From Treponema socranskii subsp. socranskii VPI DR56BR1116 = ATCC 35536 (GTDB taxonomy: Bacteria > Spirochaetota > Spirochaetia > Treponematales > Treponemataceae): a stretch of DNA of 64,000 bases. The stretch is taken from contig NZ_AVQI01000050.1 of the NCBI RefSeq assembly GCF_000468115.1, positions 62,001 through 126,000 on the forward strand, written 5' to 3'. A program made the position numbers and the translations under genes. Below are positions 36,009 to 46,880 of the stretch, piece after piece. The first letter of the stretch is position 1; each line of letters opens with the position of its first letter. The notes below the pieces were generated by a model that saw only the letters and a list, made by a program, of their open reading frames with translations, was not told the origin of the DNA and ran no database searches.

Positions 36009-37817
36009 CTACGCTCCGAGCGGCAATCCGCCCGAGATGACCGCACGGATGCGGCGCACGCCTGCGGAGGATGACTGCTCTTTCGTTATCTTAAACTGCC
36101 CGATCTGCGCCGTATGCTCGACGTGCGGACCTGCGCACACTTCTTTGCTGAAATCGCCGATGGAATACACGGTAACGCGTTCGCCGTATTTGTCGCCGAA
36201 AAGCGCACGCGCTCCGGTGTCTTTGGCGTCGTCGAGGCTCATCTCTTCCACCGAAACGGGAAGGTCACGCACGATCTGTTCGTTGACCAAATCTTCGACT
36301 TTTTGCACTTCTTCTTTCGTCAATGCACGCGAAAAAGAAAAATCGAAGCGGAGGCGTTCGGGCGTAATATTCGAACCCTTTTGCGCGACTTCCGGCCCGA
36401 GCACCCGCTTGAGCGCTTCGTGCAGCAAGTGCGTCGCCGTATGATATTTCGTCGAAATCTCCGAATGATCGCCGAGACCGCTTTTAAAAGCGCCGGCGCT
36501 CAGCGTACGCGATTCTTCCTGATGCTTTTTTTCCTCTTCTTTGAACGAGTCGATATCGACCGTCATACCGTGTTCGCGGCCGAGCTCTTCGGTCAGTTCG
36601 ATCGGAAAACCGAACGTATCGTAGAGCCTGAAAGCGACGCGGCCGGGAATCGTTTTTTGCGGATTTTTTAATAAATTCGGCAAAAGCTTTTCGAACTCCG
36701 CTTCGCCTTTTTTCAGCGTCGCAAGGAATTTATCCTCTTCCGCGCCGAGCTGTTCGAAAATAAAATCTTTTTTGCCTTCGAATTCGGGGTAAGCTTTAAC
36801 GTATTCGCCGATGACGACGTCCGCAGGCTTTGCGAGAAAGGCGCCTTCGATGCCGATCTTCCGCCCGTGGCGCACCGCACGGCGGATCACTCTGCGGAGG
36901 ATATAGCCCGCGCCGACATTGCTCGGCGTCACGGCTTTTTGGTCGCCCAAAATAAAAGTCGCCGTACGCACGTGATCGGAAATGATGCGGATCGATATGT
37001 CGACGTCTTCATTTTCGCCGTACTTTTTTCCCGAAAGCGATTCGATACAGCGGATAATCGGAACAAAAACATCGATTTCGTAAACGGACTTCATACCGCC
37101 GAGCATCGCGACCGTGCGCTCGGCTCCCATGCCGGTGTCGACGCATTTTCGCGAAAGGGGTTCGAACGTACCGTTTGCGGTTTTATTGTACTGCATAAAT
37201 ACGTTGTTCCAGATTTCGACGTATTTTCCGCACGGACAACCCGGCCGGCAGTGAGAAGCGCAGGCTTCTTTCCCCGTATCGTAAAAAATTTCCGTATCGG
37301 GACCGCAGGGACCGGTCAAACCCGCAGGCCCCCACCAGTTGTCGCTCCTCGGCAGATAAAAGATCCTCTCGCGCGGAATGCCGCAGCTTTCCCAAATGGA
37401 AGCCGCTTCGTCGTCGCGCAGCACCGCGTCTTCGCCCGCAAACACCGTCACGGAAATTTTTTCCGGCGGAATCGCAAGCCATTCTTTACCCGTCAAAAAT
37501 TCCCAGCTGAAAGCGATCGATTCTTTTTTAAAATAATCGCCGAGCGACCAGTTGCCGAGCATTTCAAAAAACGTCAAGTGCGACGGGTCTCCGACCGAAT
37601 CGATGTCTCCGGTGCGCACGCATTTTTGATAATCGGTGAGCCGCGTTCCTTCGGGGTGATTTTGCCCTGAAAGATAGGGAACGAGCGGCTGCATGCCGGC
37701 GGTCGTAAACAAAACGGTCGGATCGTTGTCGGGAATGAGCGACTGACCGCTTATTTCCGCATGTCCTTTGCTTTTAAAAAACGCGATATATTTGGATCGA
37801 AGTTCATCTACAGTCAT
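36009..37817 (-). CDS. alaS: Alanyl-tRNA synthetase, short form without C-Ala domain
   Basis: At 602 residues this AlaRS contains the class II catalytic domain (RSKYIAFFKSKGH, FFEMLGNWSLGDYFKKE) and the editing domain with its metal ligands H459-T-A-T-H463 and C561/H565 (CAGPHVEH), but ends there: the dimerising C-Ala domain of about 250 residues found in most bacteria is absent. T. pallidum has the same short form. There is no SD before the ATG; instead a perfect promoter ends 7 bases upstream. It is transcribed away from the pallilysin-like gene's 3' end. Confidence 0.95.
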   Translation of the reverse strand: MTVDELRSKYIAFFKSKGHAEISGQSLIPDNDPTVLFTTAGMQPLVPYLSGQNHPEGTRLTDYQKCVRTGDIDSVGDPSHLTFFEMLGNWSLGDYFKKESIAFSWEFLTGKEWLAIPPEKISVTVFAGEDAVLRDDEAASIWESCGIPRERIFYLPRSDNWWGPAGLTGPCGPDTEIFYDTGKEACASHCRPGCPCGKYVEIWNNVFMQYNKTANGTFEPLSRKCVDTGMGAERTVAMLGGMKSVYEIDVFVPIIRCIESLSGKKYGENEDVDISIRIISDHVRTATFILGDQKAVTPSNVGAGYILRRVIRRAVRHGRKIGIEGAFLAKPADVVIGEYVKAYPEFEGKKDFIFEQLGAEEDKFLATLKKGEAEFEKLLPNLLKNPQKTIPGRVAFRLYDTFGFPIELTEELGREHGMTVDIDSFKEEEKKHQEESRTLSAGAFKSGLGDHSEISTKYHTATHLLHEALKRVLGPEVAQKGSNITPERLRFDFSFSRALTKEEVQKVEDLVNEQIVRDLPVSVEEMSLDDAKDTGARALFGDKYGERVTVYSIGDFSKEVCAGPHVEHTAQIGQFKITKEQSSSAGVRRIRAVISGGLPLGA

Positions 37818-37824
37818 AAATTTG

Positions 37825-37853
37825 ATAATATAAATTCAGTGCTTTAATGTCAA
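37825..37853 (-). promoter_or_regulatory. Promoter of alaS, placed for a leaderless mRNA
   Basis: On the minus strand TTGACA (37853-37848), exact 17-base spacer, TATTAT (37830-37825), then seven bases CAAATTT and the ATG at 37817. No SD exists in the gap, so transcription should start on or one base before the start codon. Confidence 0.75.
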
Positions 37854-37891
37854 GGCGAAATCTGCGCCTGCCGCGCGGTACCGCCGGAGCG

Positions 37892-39478
37892 TCAGCCCGC
37901 TTCGCGCGTCAACGTAAACGTACGTCCTTCGGCCGGGTAGCACGCGTCGGGTGCGATGCGAACGGGATCGAGAGAGAGCGTATGGTAGTCGGTTTGAACT
38001 TCGGCGGCACGGCGGGAAGAAGCGGGAATCGTTACGCTTTTAAAACGCATTTCATACGCGCTTGAAAGCAGCGGAGAATTCAGAGACGATCGAAATTGTA
38101 CGACGTGCTTTCCTGCAACGGCACCGGCTACATAGATGCCCTCGTCGTATGCGTTGTCGCCCGAAACGGTATATGTCGTTTTTCCGAATTTGATAACGAG
38201 ACCGTTGTCGGTCTTCCACTCCGGCCATTTTTCGAAGATTGTTTCGTATTCATTTTTCTGCCGGGTTTCAGGCGCAAAGGACGCGAGCGCCGTCATCTTC
38301 CGATAGCTGCCGTCCCATAAATTATTTTCTTTAATAATCATGCGCACGTCGTCGATGATGTGAATACGCACTTCATCGATGCCCGCAAGCGAAATGTCGC
38401 AGCGGCGCTGCATATTCGTAATCGATTTATTCGTCGTCGTAATGTAAATGCCGCTTCTGCGCAGATTGCTGTCTTCCCACGCGTACACTTCTTCGGTATT
38501 TTCGTAGAGAAAAATCACTTCTTTTTGCGCATGATCGAAAAAGAGATAGCGTATGCCGTCCTGTGAAGACGACATCTTGTACCACAAGCCGTCGAGAAAA
38601 TCGGCAAAGGTTTCGACGGTTCCGTCTTGGATGCGCGCAAGTTCACGGGCGGCAATCCTGCTTCCCGTGACGCGCACTTGCCGCGTTTCGGTATATCTTT
38701 GCTCTCTTTCGTTCCATCGGTATTCGGTTTGAATTTGGCTCAAATTCGCATTTTCGCCGCCGCCGGAATCTTTTGCGGAACTGTACACCCACACCGGAAA
38801 ACTCGCGCCGCGCGACTGCGAAAGTTCGTACGATATGGAACGGTCATCCTGCTGAATAAAAATCGTGCCGTCCGATTCGAAATCGCCGATCTGCACGAGT
38901 TCGCTTTTATTGCGTTCTTTGCGCATCATGTAGATCGCCAAAACGCTCGTGCCGTCGTCTTTGACGCCTTGATAAACAAGGGCGTTTTGATGTTCGCCGA
39001 GCATGTCGATGCCGGTATAGGAAAAGGTGCGCGTACGGGAAATATCCGTCGTGATTTCCGTTGTGCGGACGTACGCGTTCCGTTCGGCATTGTAGATACC
39101 GACGATGAGCACAAGGTACGGCACGCCCTCTTTGCGGACGGCGACGACTTGATCCTCTTTCATATCGTTATTTAAATCGATGGACAGCGTGCTTATCAGC
39201 GTTTCGTTGAGCGAAAGCGGCACGAATGACGTCATCGCTTCGTTATCGGCTGAAAGCGCATCTCCCGACGATTGATTTTCGGCTTCTCCCGGAGCAACGG
39301 GCGTTACGATCCGCGCGCGCGGAAGGCGCTCCGACTCCTGTCCGATAAAAATGCGTGCGACGAAGAGAAAAGCGATGACGAACGAGGCGATTATAAAAAG
39401 CACGGGAATCGCTTTATTGAGTTTGCCGTTTTTCGATTTCGCACCGCGTCGGGCGGACGGAGCGGGTTTTGATGCCAT
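37892..39478 (-). CDS. Pallilysin-like membrane-anchored protein
   Basis: A 528-residue protein with a short basic N-terminus, one membrane anchor (about 27-49, IPVLFIIASFVIAFLFVARI) and a large outside part with beta-propeller-like and Asp-rich segments (TLSIDLNNDMKEDQVVAVRK). It resembles the family annotated as pallilysin-related adhesin, named after T. pallidum Tp0751, a laminin/fibrinogen-binding protein. I see no HEXXH zinc motif, so protease activity is not supported. The ATG at 39478 is 6 bases after a TATAGT box and has no SD. Family call from memory. Confidence 0.5.
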   Translation of the reverse strand: MASKPAPSARRGAKSKNGKLNKAIPVLFIIASFVIAFLFVARIFIGQESERLPRARIVTPVAPGEAENQSSGDALSADNEAMTSFVPLSLNETLISTLSIDLNNDMKEDQVVAVRKEGVPYLVLIVGIYNAERNAYVRTTEITTDISRTRTFSYTGIDMLGEHQNALVYQGVKDDGTSVLAIYMMRKERNKSELVQIGDFESDGTIFIQQDDRSISYELSQSRGASFPVWVYSSAKDSGGGENANLSQIQTEYRWNEREQRYTETRQVRVTGSRIAARELARIQDGTVETFADFLDGLWYKMSSSQDGIRYLFFDHAQKEVIFLYENTEEVYAWEDSNLRRSGIYITTTNKSITNMQRRCDISLAGIDEVRIHIIDDVRMIIKENNLWDGSYRKMTALASFAPETRQKNEYETIFEKWPEWKTDNGLVIKFGKTTYTVSGDNAYDEGIYVAGAVAGKHVVQFRSSLNSPLLSSAYEMRFKSVTIPASSRRAAEVQTDYHTLSLDPVRIAPDACYPAEGRTFTLTREAG

Positions 39479-39484
39479 ACAGCT

Positions 39485-39513
39485 ACTATACAAAAAAGCG
39501 GGTGCTTATGCAA
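39485..39513 (-). promoter_or_regulatory. Promoter of the pallilysin-like gene, placed for a leaderless mRNA
   Basis: On the minus strand TTGCAT (39513-39508), 17-base spacer, TATAGT (39490-39485), then AGCTGT and the ATG at 39478. Six bases separate the -10 box from the start codon. Confidence 0.65.
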
Positions 39514-39532
39514 ATGCGTCAGATAAAAATGT

Positions 39533-40627
39533 TCAGCGGGGAACTCGGTCTGCACGGGAAAGCAGACAAGGAAACGGCTGTGCTTTTCCGATCTGATACC
39601 AATAGGCAACCGACGCGATATCGTCCGCGCGTTCGAATAAGTGCTCGCCGTTATGTCCGATTTGCTGAACGGTCACTTTCAAATCCTTTTTGAACCGTAT
39701 CGGATCCATGATATGCCACCTGTACAATCCGTGTGCGGGAACGGCATCGAATCCGTATATCGGTACGGTAGCGCTCACCGTACTGTGATACGGATATCCC
39801 ATAAACGGTGTACAGTATGTCGTCTCTTTTCTGCTCATCGATCCGTATCGATCCTTTTCATAAAAACCCCATGCTCCGCCCACGTAATCTTCGACGCCCG
39901 TACCACATATCGTAGGGTATTCCGTATCGCCGTCTATATACATTTTAATTTCACCTTCGCCCCACCAATAGCGTTCCAGTGCCGTCCACGCAAGATACGT
40001 TCCGACGTAATGTCCGTCGCCTTTTATATTGTCGACGATGATATAATCTTCGCCGATGACGGAATATTTTGTACGGCGCCACTGCGCGTAAAAATACGCA
40101 GCGTTTTCGGGAACGCTTTCCAGCGTATAATTCACCGTATAGAAAAACGCATGGATCAAGCCGCCGTGCTGATTTTCGATCGTGATGCGCGCACGCTTAC
40201 GAAACGGCATCGGAAAAAAGCAATTGAATCCTCCATACGGTGCAACGACGATGGGCAATGAGTTTACAACGCATTTTGCTGAAAAGCCGCAACAAAAAAA
40301 ATCCCCGAGCGGCGATTCGACGGCGGGTTCATCGCTTCCATCCCAATACATGCGAAGCACGAGATCGCGGAGCACGAATTCCCCTGCAGGGGAACAATCC
40401 TGTACCGTAATCCATATATGGCGGATAATACCGGATCCGTAAATGTCGGCGAGCGTCGTTTCTTTTCCCGCTTCCAAATCCAAATACGCTTTCCCTTTTC
40501 TGCCTTTTCCAAGCACGCTTGAAGCCGTACCGCCCTTTCCTTTTTCTCCGGTCGGATTTTCCGCGCTGATCGAGCGGCTCTCTGCCGAATCGAGTACGGC
40601 AAGGTTTGATAAATTCCGTTCCAGCAT
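39533..40627 (-). CDS. DUF2961/GH172-like glycoside hydrolase
   Basis: A 364-residue protein of the DUF2961 family, now partly classed as GH172, whose known members act on arabinofuranosyl or fructofuranosyl linkages. The core shows GSGIIRHIWITVQD, ADIYGSG, DGDTEYPTICGTGVEDYVGG and a Gly/Trp/Tyr-rich jelly roll. No signal peptide is present, so it would act inside the cell on imported oligosaccharides. It lies 2 bases after the permease gene and is the last gene of the ABC sugar operon. AAAGGAT precedes ATG 40627. Confidence 0.8.
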   Translation of the reverse strand: MLERNLSNLAVLDSAESRSISAENPTGEKGKGGTASSVLGKGRKGKAYLDLEAGKETTLADIYGSGIIRHIWITVQDCSPAGEFVLRDLVLRMYWDGSDEPAVESPLGDFFCCGFSAKCVVNSLPIVVAPYGGFNCFFPMPFRKRARITIENQHGGLIHAFFYTVNYTLESVPENAAYFYAQWRRTKYSVIGEDYIIVDNIKGDGHYVGTYLAWTALERYWWGEGEIKMYIDGDTEYPTICGTGVEDYVGGAWGFYEKDRYGSMSRKETTYCTPFMGYPYHSTVSATVPIYGFDAVPAHGLYRWHIMDPIRFKKDLKVTVQQIGHNGEHLFERADDIASVAYWYQIGKAQPFPCLLSRADRVPR

Positions 40628-40629
40628 AA

Positions 40630-41478
40630 TTATCCTTTTACTCCTCCCGCCATCAAATCGACGAGATAGCGCTGCAAATAAATAAACAGGGCGACGATCG
40701 GTACCGTGACGATAGTGCTCATGGCCATGATCTCCGCCCATTGAATAAAAAATTCTCCGCGAAAACTCGTCAGCCCCATCGGCAGTGTCCATAGCGCCGC
40801 ACGCTTGAGCATCGTCGATGCAAACAGGTAATCGCCCCATCCCGTCACAAACGCGACGAGCGAGATCGCCGAAACGGACGGAAGCGAAAGCGGAAGTATA
40901 ATCCGCAAAAATACACCCCAATGCGTGCACCCGTCGATCTTTGCCGCCTCTTCCAAATCGATCGGAATATTATTGAAAAAACCGACAAACAGCCACGCGC
41001 TCGTCGGCAAAAATACGGCCGCGTACGTGATCATCAGTACGGAAAGGTTATTGATCAATTTCAATTGTGCGATACGCATATAATACGGTATGAGGATGAT
41101 GATCCACGGTATCGTCTGCGTCAGCGCAATCAAAAACCACAGCGGTTTTTTTAATCTAAAATGAAAACGCGAGATGGCATAACCGAGCATTGCAGAAAAA
41201 CCGATTGCGATAAAAGTCGCCGAAAGGCACACCCAAAAACTGTTCCACGACCACGTACCGAAACCCGAGCCGCTGAAATTGTATGTCGTCAATGCATTTC
41301 TGTACGCTTCAAAGGTCGGATGCTTCGGCAGCAGTCCGTGATCCATTGAAAAAATATCCTGCGTTGTCCGCAACGAATACGAAATCATGATGACGAATGG
41401 AAGCAATACCGCGATACATACGATGATAACCGACAGATATTTTATACTATCGAATACTATCGCTTTCGGATTTTTCAT
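40630..41478 (-). CDS. Sugar ABC transporter permease, MalG/UgpE type
   Basis: A 282-residue inner-membrane permease with six predicted helices and the ATPase-docking EAA motif EEAAKIDGCTHWGVFLRIILP. It pairs with the MalF-type permease, whose stop codon it overlaps by four bases. AGAGGATGC precedes the ATG at 41478. The ATP-binding subunit is not encoded here; a shared MsmK/UgpC-type ATPase from elsewhere must energise it. Confidence 0.93.
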   Translation of the reverse strand: MKNPKAIVFDSIKYLSVIIVCIAVLLPFVIMISYSLRTTQDIFSMDHGLLPKHPTFEAYRNALTTYNFSGSGFGTWSWNSFWVCLSATFIAIGFSAMLGYAISRFHFRLKKPLWFLIALTQTIPWIIILIPYYMRIAQLKLINNLSVLMITYAAVFLPTSAWLFVGFFNNIPIDLEEAAKIDGCTHWGVFLRIILPLSLPSVSAISLVAFVTGWGDYLFASTMLKRAALWTLPMGLTSFRGEFFIQWAEIMAMSTIVTVPIVALFIYLQRYLVDLMAGGVKG

Positions 41479-42374
41479 AGCGCATCCTCTTTGCTTTGAT
41501 TGTGAAAATAAATGAGCGAAAAGATAAGGCAAAACACAAGCAGCAGTACGCCTTCCGCACACGCCATACCGACTTTATAGAATCTAAACGCGTTGAGATA
41601 GATATCGATACCGATAACGCCTGTCGCATTATCGGGGCCGCCCTTTGTAATCAAGTAAACGAGTTCGAATTCCTTTATCGTCCACAAAATCTGCAGTATG
41701 AGAAGCGTATTCCAAATCGGCTTTATCTGCGGCCACGTAATATAGCGAAACCGTTTAAAGATTCCCGCTCCGTCTATCGCTGCGGCATCGTAATAATCGT
41801 GCGGAATACCGCCAAGGGCGGCCAAAAGCATGAGCGCGATAAAGGGAAAATTCTTCCAAATCCCGATGAGCGTTACTGCGGCAAAAGCGCTGCCTTTGCC
41901 GTTGAACACTTGAAATTGTTCGTGTACAAACGGCAGTTTCGAAATGAGCGCACTCAAAATACCGTAATTCGGATCGAGCGCTATGAGAAAGATATTGCAT
42001 ACGACGACGGACGGCATCGCCCACGGGATAAGCATAAGTCCTCGCACAATCGGCCTGCCGCGAAAATCTTTGTTAAGCAACAACGCGACGAGCAAACCGA
42101 TAATCATTTTTCCGAAAACACAAAGAACAGTATATCCCGCCGTCGCCGCTCCCATTGTTTTAAACTGCGACAACCCGACGATATCGAAATAATTTTTTAA
42201 TCCGATAAAGGGATGGTTCTTTGCGCTCGCATCGAGCGACCATTGCTGAAACGACATCGCGATCGTCTGCAAAATCGGAATAAATACGAATACAGAAAGC
42301 ACGATAAGTGCGGGCAAAACAAATTGTATAATCGTACTTGTTTCCTTTTGTATACGTATTGAATTATGCGTCAT
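41475..42374 (-). CDS. Sugar ABC transporter permease, MalF/UgpA type
   Basis: A 299-residue permease with about six membrane helices and the EAA-type loop YYDAAAIDGAGIFKRFRYITW. It forms the channel with the following MalG-type subunit. About 130 bases separate it from the binding-protein gene upstream, a gap holding a GC-rich inverted stretch (GTCCGC...GCGGAC near 42440-42456) that may lower permease expression relative to the binding protein. Confidence 0.92.
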   Translation of the reverse strand: MTHNSIRIQKETSTIIQFVLPALIVLSVFVFIPILQTIAMSFQQWSLDASAKNHPFIGLKNYFDIVGLSQFKTMGAATAGYTVLCVFGKMIIGLLVALLLNKDFRGRPIVRGLMLIPWAMPSVVVCNIFLIALDPNYGILSALISKLPFVHEQFQVFNGKGSAFAAVTLIGIWKNFPFIALMLLAALGGIPHDYYDAAAIDGAGIFKRFRYITWPQIKPIWNTLLILQILWTIKEFELVYLITKGGPDNATGVIGIDIYLNAFRFYKVGMACAEGVLLLVFCLIFSLIYFHNQSKEDAL

Positions 42375-42507
42375 AGTACCTCGAAAAAATCAAAATGCGT
42401 CCGTGCTTTGTCGGCAACGGCAGCGCGGACGGCACTGTGTCCGCAACACTGCGGACGGAATCGTCGGTAATCTCTAAAATCAACCGAAACGGACTTTTCG
42501 TAAACGG

Positions 42508-43827
42508 TTAATTTTTCAGTGCTTTCGCCATTTCACTCTGCCCCCAATCAAGCGCATCTTTTACCGAGCGAGTGCCGAGCAGGGCGCTCGAAATCGCTTC
42601 TTGAATGATATGATCGAATTGATTCCACTGCTTGATATCGGGAACGTTACGCATTTCGAATTTTTGGCACTGCCGTATGAATTCCGCTTGCTTCGGCTGA
42701 ATTTTCGCATAGTCGTCGTACACAAGTTTATTCGTCGGCGCGGCACGGCGCATCGCAAGTTTCTGCGCATATTTACCGTGCAAAAACGCGATAAATTCAA
42801 ACGCTTCGGCAGGATGTTTACACTTCGTTGAAATCGCGACGGGATTACCCCACGACACAAGTACCGGCGGTTTACCCGCTCCGTATGCAGGAAACGGTAC
42901 AAAACCCAAATCATCGGCAAAACGGCTGTCGCTCATCATCGACTTGAAATTTGCGATCGTCCATACGGCAGCTTGGCATGTCGCAACGGAACCGTTGCAA
43001 AACATCGCGTGAATATCGGTAACGGTTTTCGTCCCTTGCGGCGCCGTATCCCGATACATTTTTTTCATAAATTCAACCGCTTTACTGTTTTCAGGAGAAT
43101 TGAAAATCAATCGATCGGGGGTATACGGGCCGGCTTCTTTCGGGAAAATACCGCCGCCGGCAGTCCACAGCCAATGCATGTGCCACCACCGACTAAGCGT
43201 TTCGACAAAGGTCGGATGCCCCCAACCGTACACGTCGGGTGTACCGTCCTTATTCGCATCGATTGTCAATTTTTTTGCCGCATCGTAATACGAATCCCAT
43301 GACGCGAGCGCTTCCGGTTTTATGCCGGCCGCCGCAAGCTTCGACTTGCTGTACGCCGTCATCGGAGCGCTGAACATAATATACGGCAAACCGACCACTT
43401 TTCCGTCTATCTTTACGGAATTGATAAGGTATACGTCTTTTTCGAGATCCGTCCCGTCGGCGAGCACTTTTCCTTTTATGTACGAATCGAGCGGCAAAAA
43501 CGCTCCGCCTTCACGCTGCGAATAATAGCCGTATAAACCGGCACCGGTATCGAGCGTGACGATATCGCCTTCGACTCCGCTCGCGATATCGAGTGCAAGC
43601 CTATCCCAATAGGTTTCGCTCGAAATAGCCGCAAGCTCGATGTGTACGTTCGGATTTACTTTTTCAAATTCCTGTACAATCGGCGTCAATTCGTTTTTCT
43701 GCGTTTCCGCGTCGAACCATTGATACCATACAAGGTTTATCTTTTCTCCGGTATCGTTTCCGCCCAGTGCACATACGGCTGCCGACAAAAGAACCGACAT
43801 ACACAATATCGATACAATACGTTTCAT
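42508..43827 (-). CDS. Extracellular sugar-binding protein of the ABC system
   Basis: A 439-residue family 1 solute-binding protein. A signal peptide ends near AVCALGG; LVWYQWFDAETQKNELTPIV and VEGDIVTLDTGAGLYGYYSQ are typical of oligosaccharide-binding proteins. It is the first gene of the sugar operon (binding protein, two permeases, GH172-like enzyme) and has the strong SD AGGAGG at ATG 43827. The divergent GntR gene probably controls it. Confidence 0.9.
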   Translation of the reverse strand: MKRIVSILCMSVLLSAAVCALGGNDTGEKINLVWYQWFDAETQKNELTPIVQEFEKVNPNVHIELAAISSETYWDRLALDIASGVEGDIVTLDTGAGLYGYYSQREGGAFLPLDSYIKGKVLADGTDLEKDVYLINSVKIDGKVVGLPYIMFSAPMTAYSKSKLAAAGIKPEALASWDSYYDAAKKLTIDANKDGTPDVYGWGHPTFVETLSRWWHMHWLWTAGGGIFPKEAGPYTPDRLIFNSPENSKAVEFMKKMYRDTAPQGTKTVTDIHAMFCNGSVATCQAAVWTIANFKSMMSDSRFADDLGFVPFPAYGAGKPPVLVSWGNPVAISTKCKHPAEAFEFIAFLHGKYAQKLAMRRAAPTNKLVYDDYAKIQPKQAEFIRQCQKFEMRNVPDIKQWNQFDHIIQEAISSALLGTRSVKDALDWGQSEMAKALKN

Positions 43828-43838
43828 ACAACCTCCTA

Positions 43839-43850
43839 ATGTGAACACAT
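43839..43850. promoter_or_regulatory. Possible operator in the leader of the sugar operon
   Basis: The palindrome ATGTGaaCACAT lies 12 bases upstream of the binding-protein start, within the divergent control region. It could bind the neighbouring GntR regulator; this is only a positional guess. Confidence 0.3.
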
Positions 43851-43915
43851 ATATCCTACTCCGTATTCTCTCGTTCGGTAAAGAAAATATTCTAATAAAA
43901 CCGATACTTTTTATA

Positions 43916-43944
43916 TTGTAACATAACAGATTTTAGAATATAAT
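43916..43944 (+). promoter_or_regulatory. Promoter of the GntR regulator gene
   Basis: TTGTAA (43916-43921), exact 17-base spacer, perfect TATAAT (43939-43944). GAGGAG follows before the ATG at 43970. Confidence 0.6.
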
Positions 43945-43969
43945 AAATACGAGGAGTACGATAAAAGCG

Positions 43970-44980
43970 ATGCCGAAACGCGTCTATGAACAGCTGTACC
44001 GTGCGGTACGGCGCGATATCGAAACGAATTATCAAAGCGGCGGGCGATATCTCAGCGTCAGAGAGATAGCCGATACTTTTTCCGTAAGTTTGCAGATCGC
44101 ACAAAAAGCGATAACGCAGTTGAAAAGAGAGGGAGTCGTCACATCAAAGCCGCGTACCGGCATTTTAATTCAAAATACCGTGTCGGCTCCAAGTTCGCTG
44201 CAGGGGAAAAAAATACTTGTCCTGTCAAATAAACAAGACTATCATTTTTACGCATCCTTTCTCGAAGGAACCAAACAAAACTGCAGCAGATACGGTATCG
44301 ACGTCGTATTTAAAATGAATACATTTGAAAATACGTCATCGCTTCTGTTCGGCGAATATCTCTTGTCGCTCAATGCAGACGGCATCATCGCGCTGTCTTT
44401 TACAAACGCTGCTCTGCCGTTTTACTATGTGCTACGCGAAGGGCTGCCGCTTGTCGGCGACATCATCATCGATTCGCTCCCTGTCATGCCGGCAGTGCAA
44501 ACGGATAACTACAAACATTCCTATGAAGCGGCATGCATCTTAAACAAATACAACTGTCGACGCTATTTTGTACTCGGTTGCTATCCACAGGAAAACAAGC
44601 GCTTCAAAGGATTCTATGACGGCATACAAAAAACCTATGCGGGATCGTTTATGCCGGAGGTGACCTATGTTCAGTTATCGAAGATAAACGTTTACGATAA
44701 AGTGATACGCGCTATTCACGAATACGGAAATAAAGCGGGATTTTTTATCAGCGATTATTCCGCAAATTATTTTTTCGGTATGCTATGTCTGCAGGAAAAG
44801 ATCCAACCGAAAATCGTACTCGCGTACGATGCCGACGATGCGTACTTTACGCTGCCCGGTTTGGAACCGATACGAACGATTGCCCCGCCGTTTAAAGAAT
44901 TGGGTCATCGGCTGAGCGAAGTGCTTATCGAAAAGTGGCGGAGGGGAAAATTTCCCGAACCGCTGCAACAAAAGATATAA
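43970..44980 (+). CDS. GntR-type regulator with LacI-like sugar sensor
   Basis: A 336-residue regulator. The winged helix is at about 5-68 (SVREIADTFSVSLQIAQKAI, then REGVVTSKPRTGILIQ). The rest is a periplasmic-binding-protein fold as in LacI (KKILVLSNKQDYHFYASFLE, ADGIIALSF, GFFISDYSANYFFGML), which would sense a sugar. It is divergent from the sugar ABC/GH172 operon and is its likely local regulator. It converges with groEL. Confidence 0.88.
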   Translation: MPKRVYEQLYRAVRRDIETNYQSGGRYLSVREIADTFSVSLQIAQKAITQLKREGVVTSKPRTGILIQNTVSAPSSLQGKKILVLSNKQDYHFYASFLEGTKQNCSRYGIDVVFKMNTFENTSSLLFGEYLLSLNADGIIALSFTNAALPFYYVLREGLPLVGDIIIDSLPVMPAVQTDNYKHSYEAACILNKYNCRRYFVLGCYPQENKRFKGFYDGIQKTYAGSFMPEVTYVQLSKINVYDKVIRAIHEYGNKAGFFISDYSANYFFGMLCLQEKIQPKIVLAYDADDAYFTLPGLEPIRTIAPPFKELGHRLSEVLIEKWRRGKFPEPLQQKI

Positions 44981-45022
44981 AAAAAACAAAGCTTGAAAGC
45001 ACCGCATCGTTCGCGGCGCTTT
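44980..45022 (-). terminator. Terminator of groEL
   Basis: Read on the minus strand, GAAAGCgCCGC-GAACGAT-GCGGtGCTTTC is followed by a T-rich run ending in eight T. It lies between the convergent GntR and groEL genes. Confidence 0.7.
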
Positions 45023-45046
45023 CGGATTGCCGAGTTTACAAAGCAA

Positions 45047-45072
45047 CCTGTGCGCGTGCGCGCACAGGTTCA
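45047..45072. repeat. Perfect 11-base inverted repeat after groEL
   Basis: AACCTGTGCGC-GTGC-GCGCACAGGTT. It has no T run. Its arms resemble parts of the structured elements at 22415-22569 and 55273-55314. Confidence 0.6.
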
Positions 45073-45080
45073 TCCGCTTA

Positions 45081-46778
<1,698 letters not shown>

Positions 46779-46880
46779 TTATATTAAAGATATAAAAAAT
46801 TTCTCAATATGGCAACAGGTTTTACGGGAAATCGATAAAAAAACCGCGTAAAACGATAAGATTTCGGCGATTTATATTGC

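Noticed and set aside
37892..39478. Zinc metalloprotease call for the pallilysin-like protein.
   Set aside because: No HEXXH motif is present in the sequence; only the general family resemblance remains.
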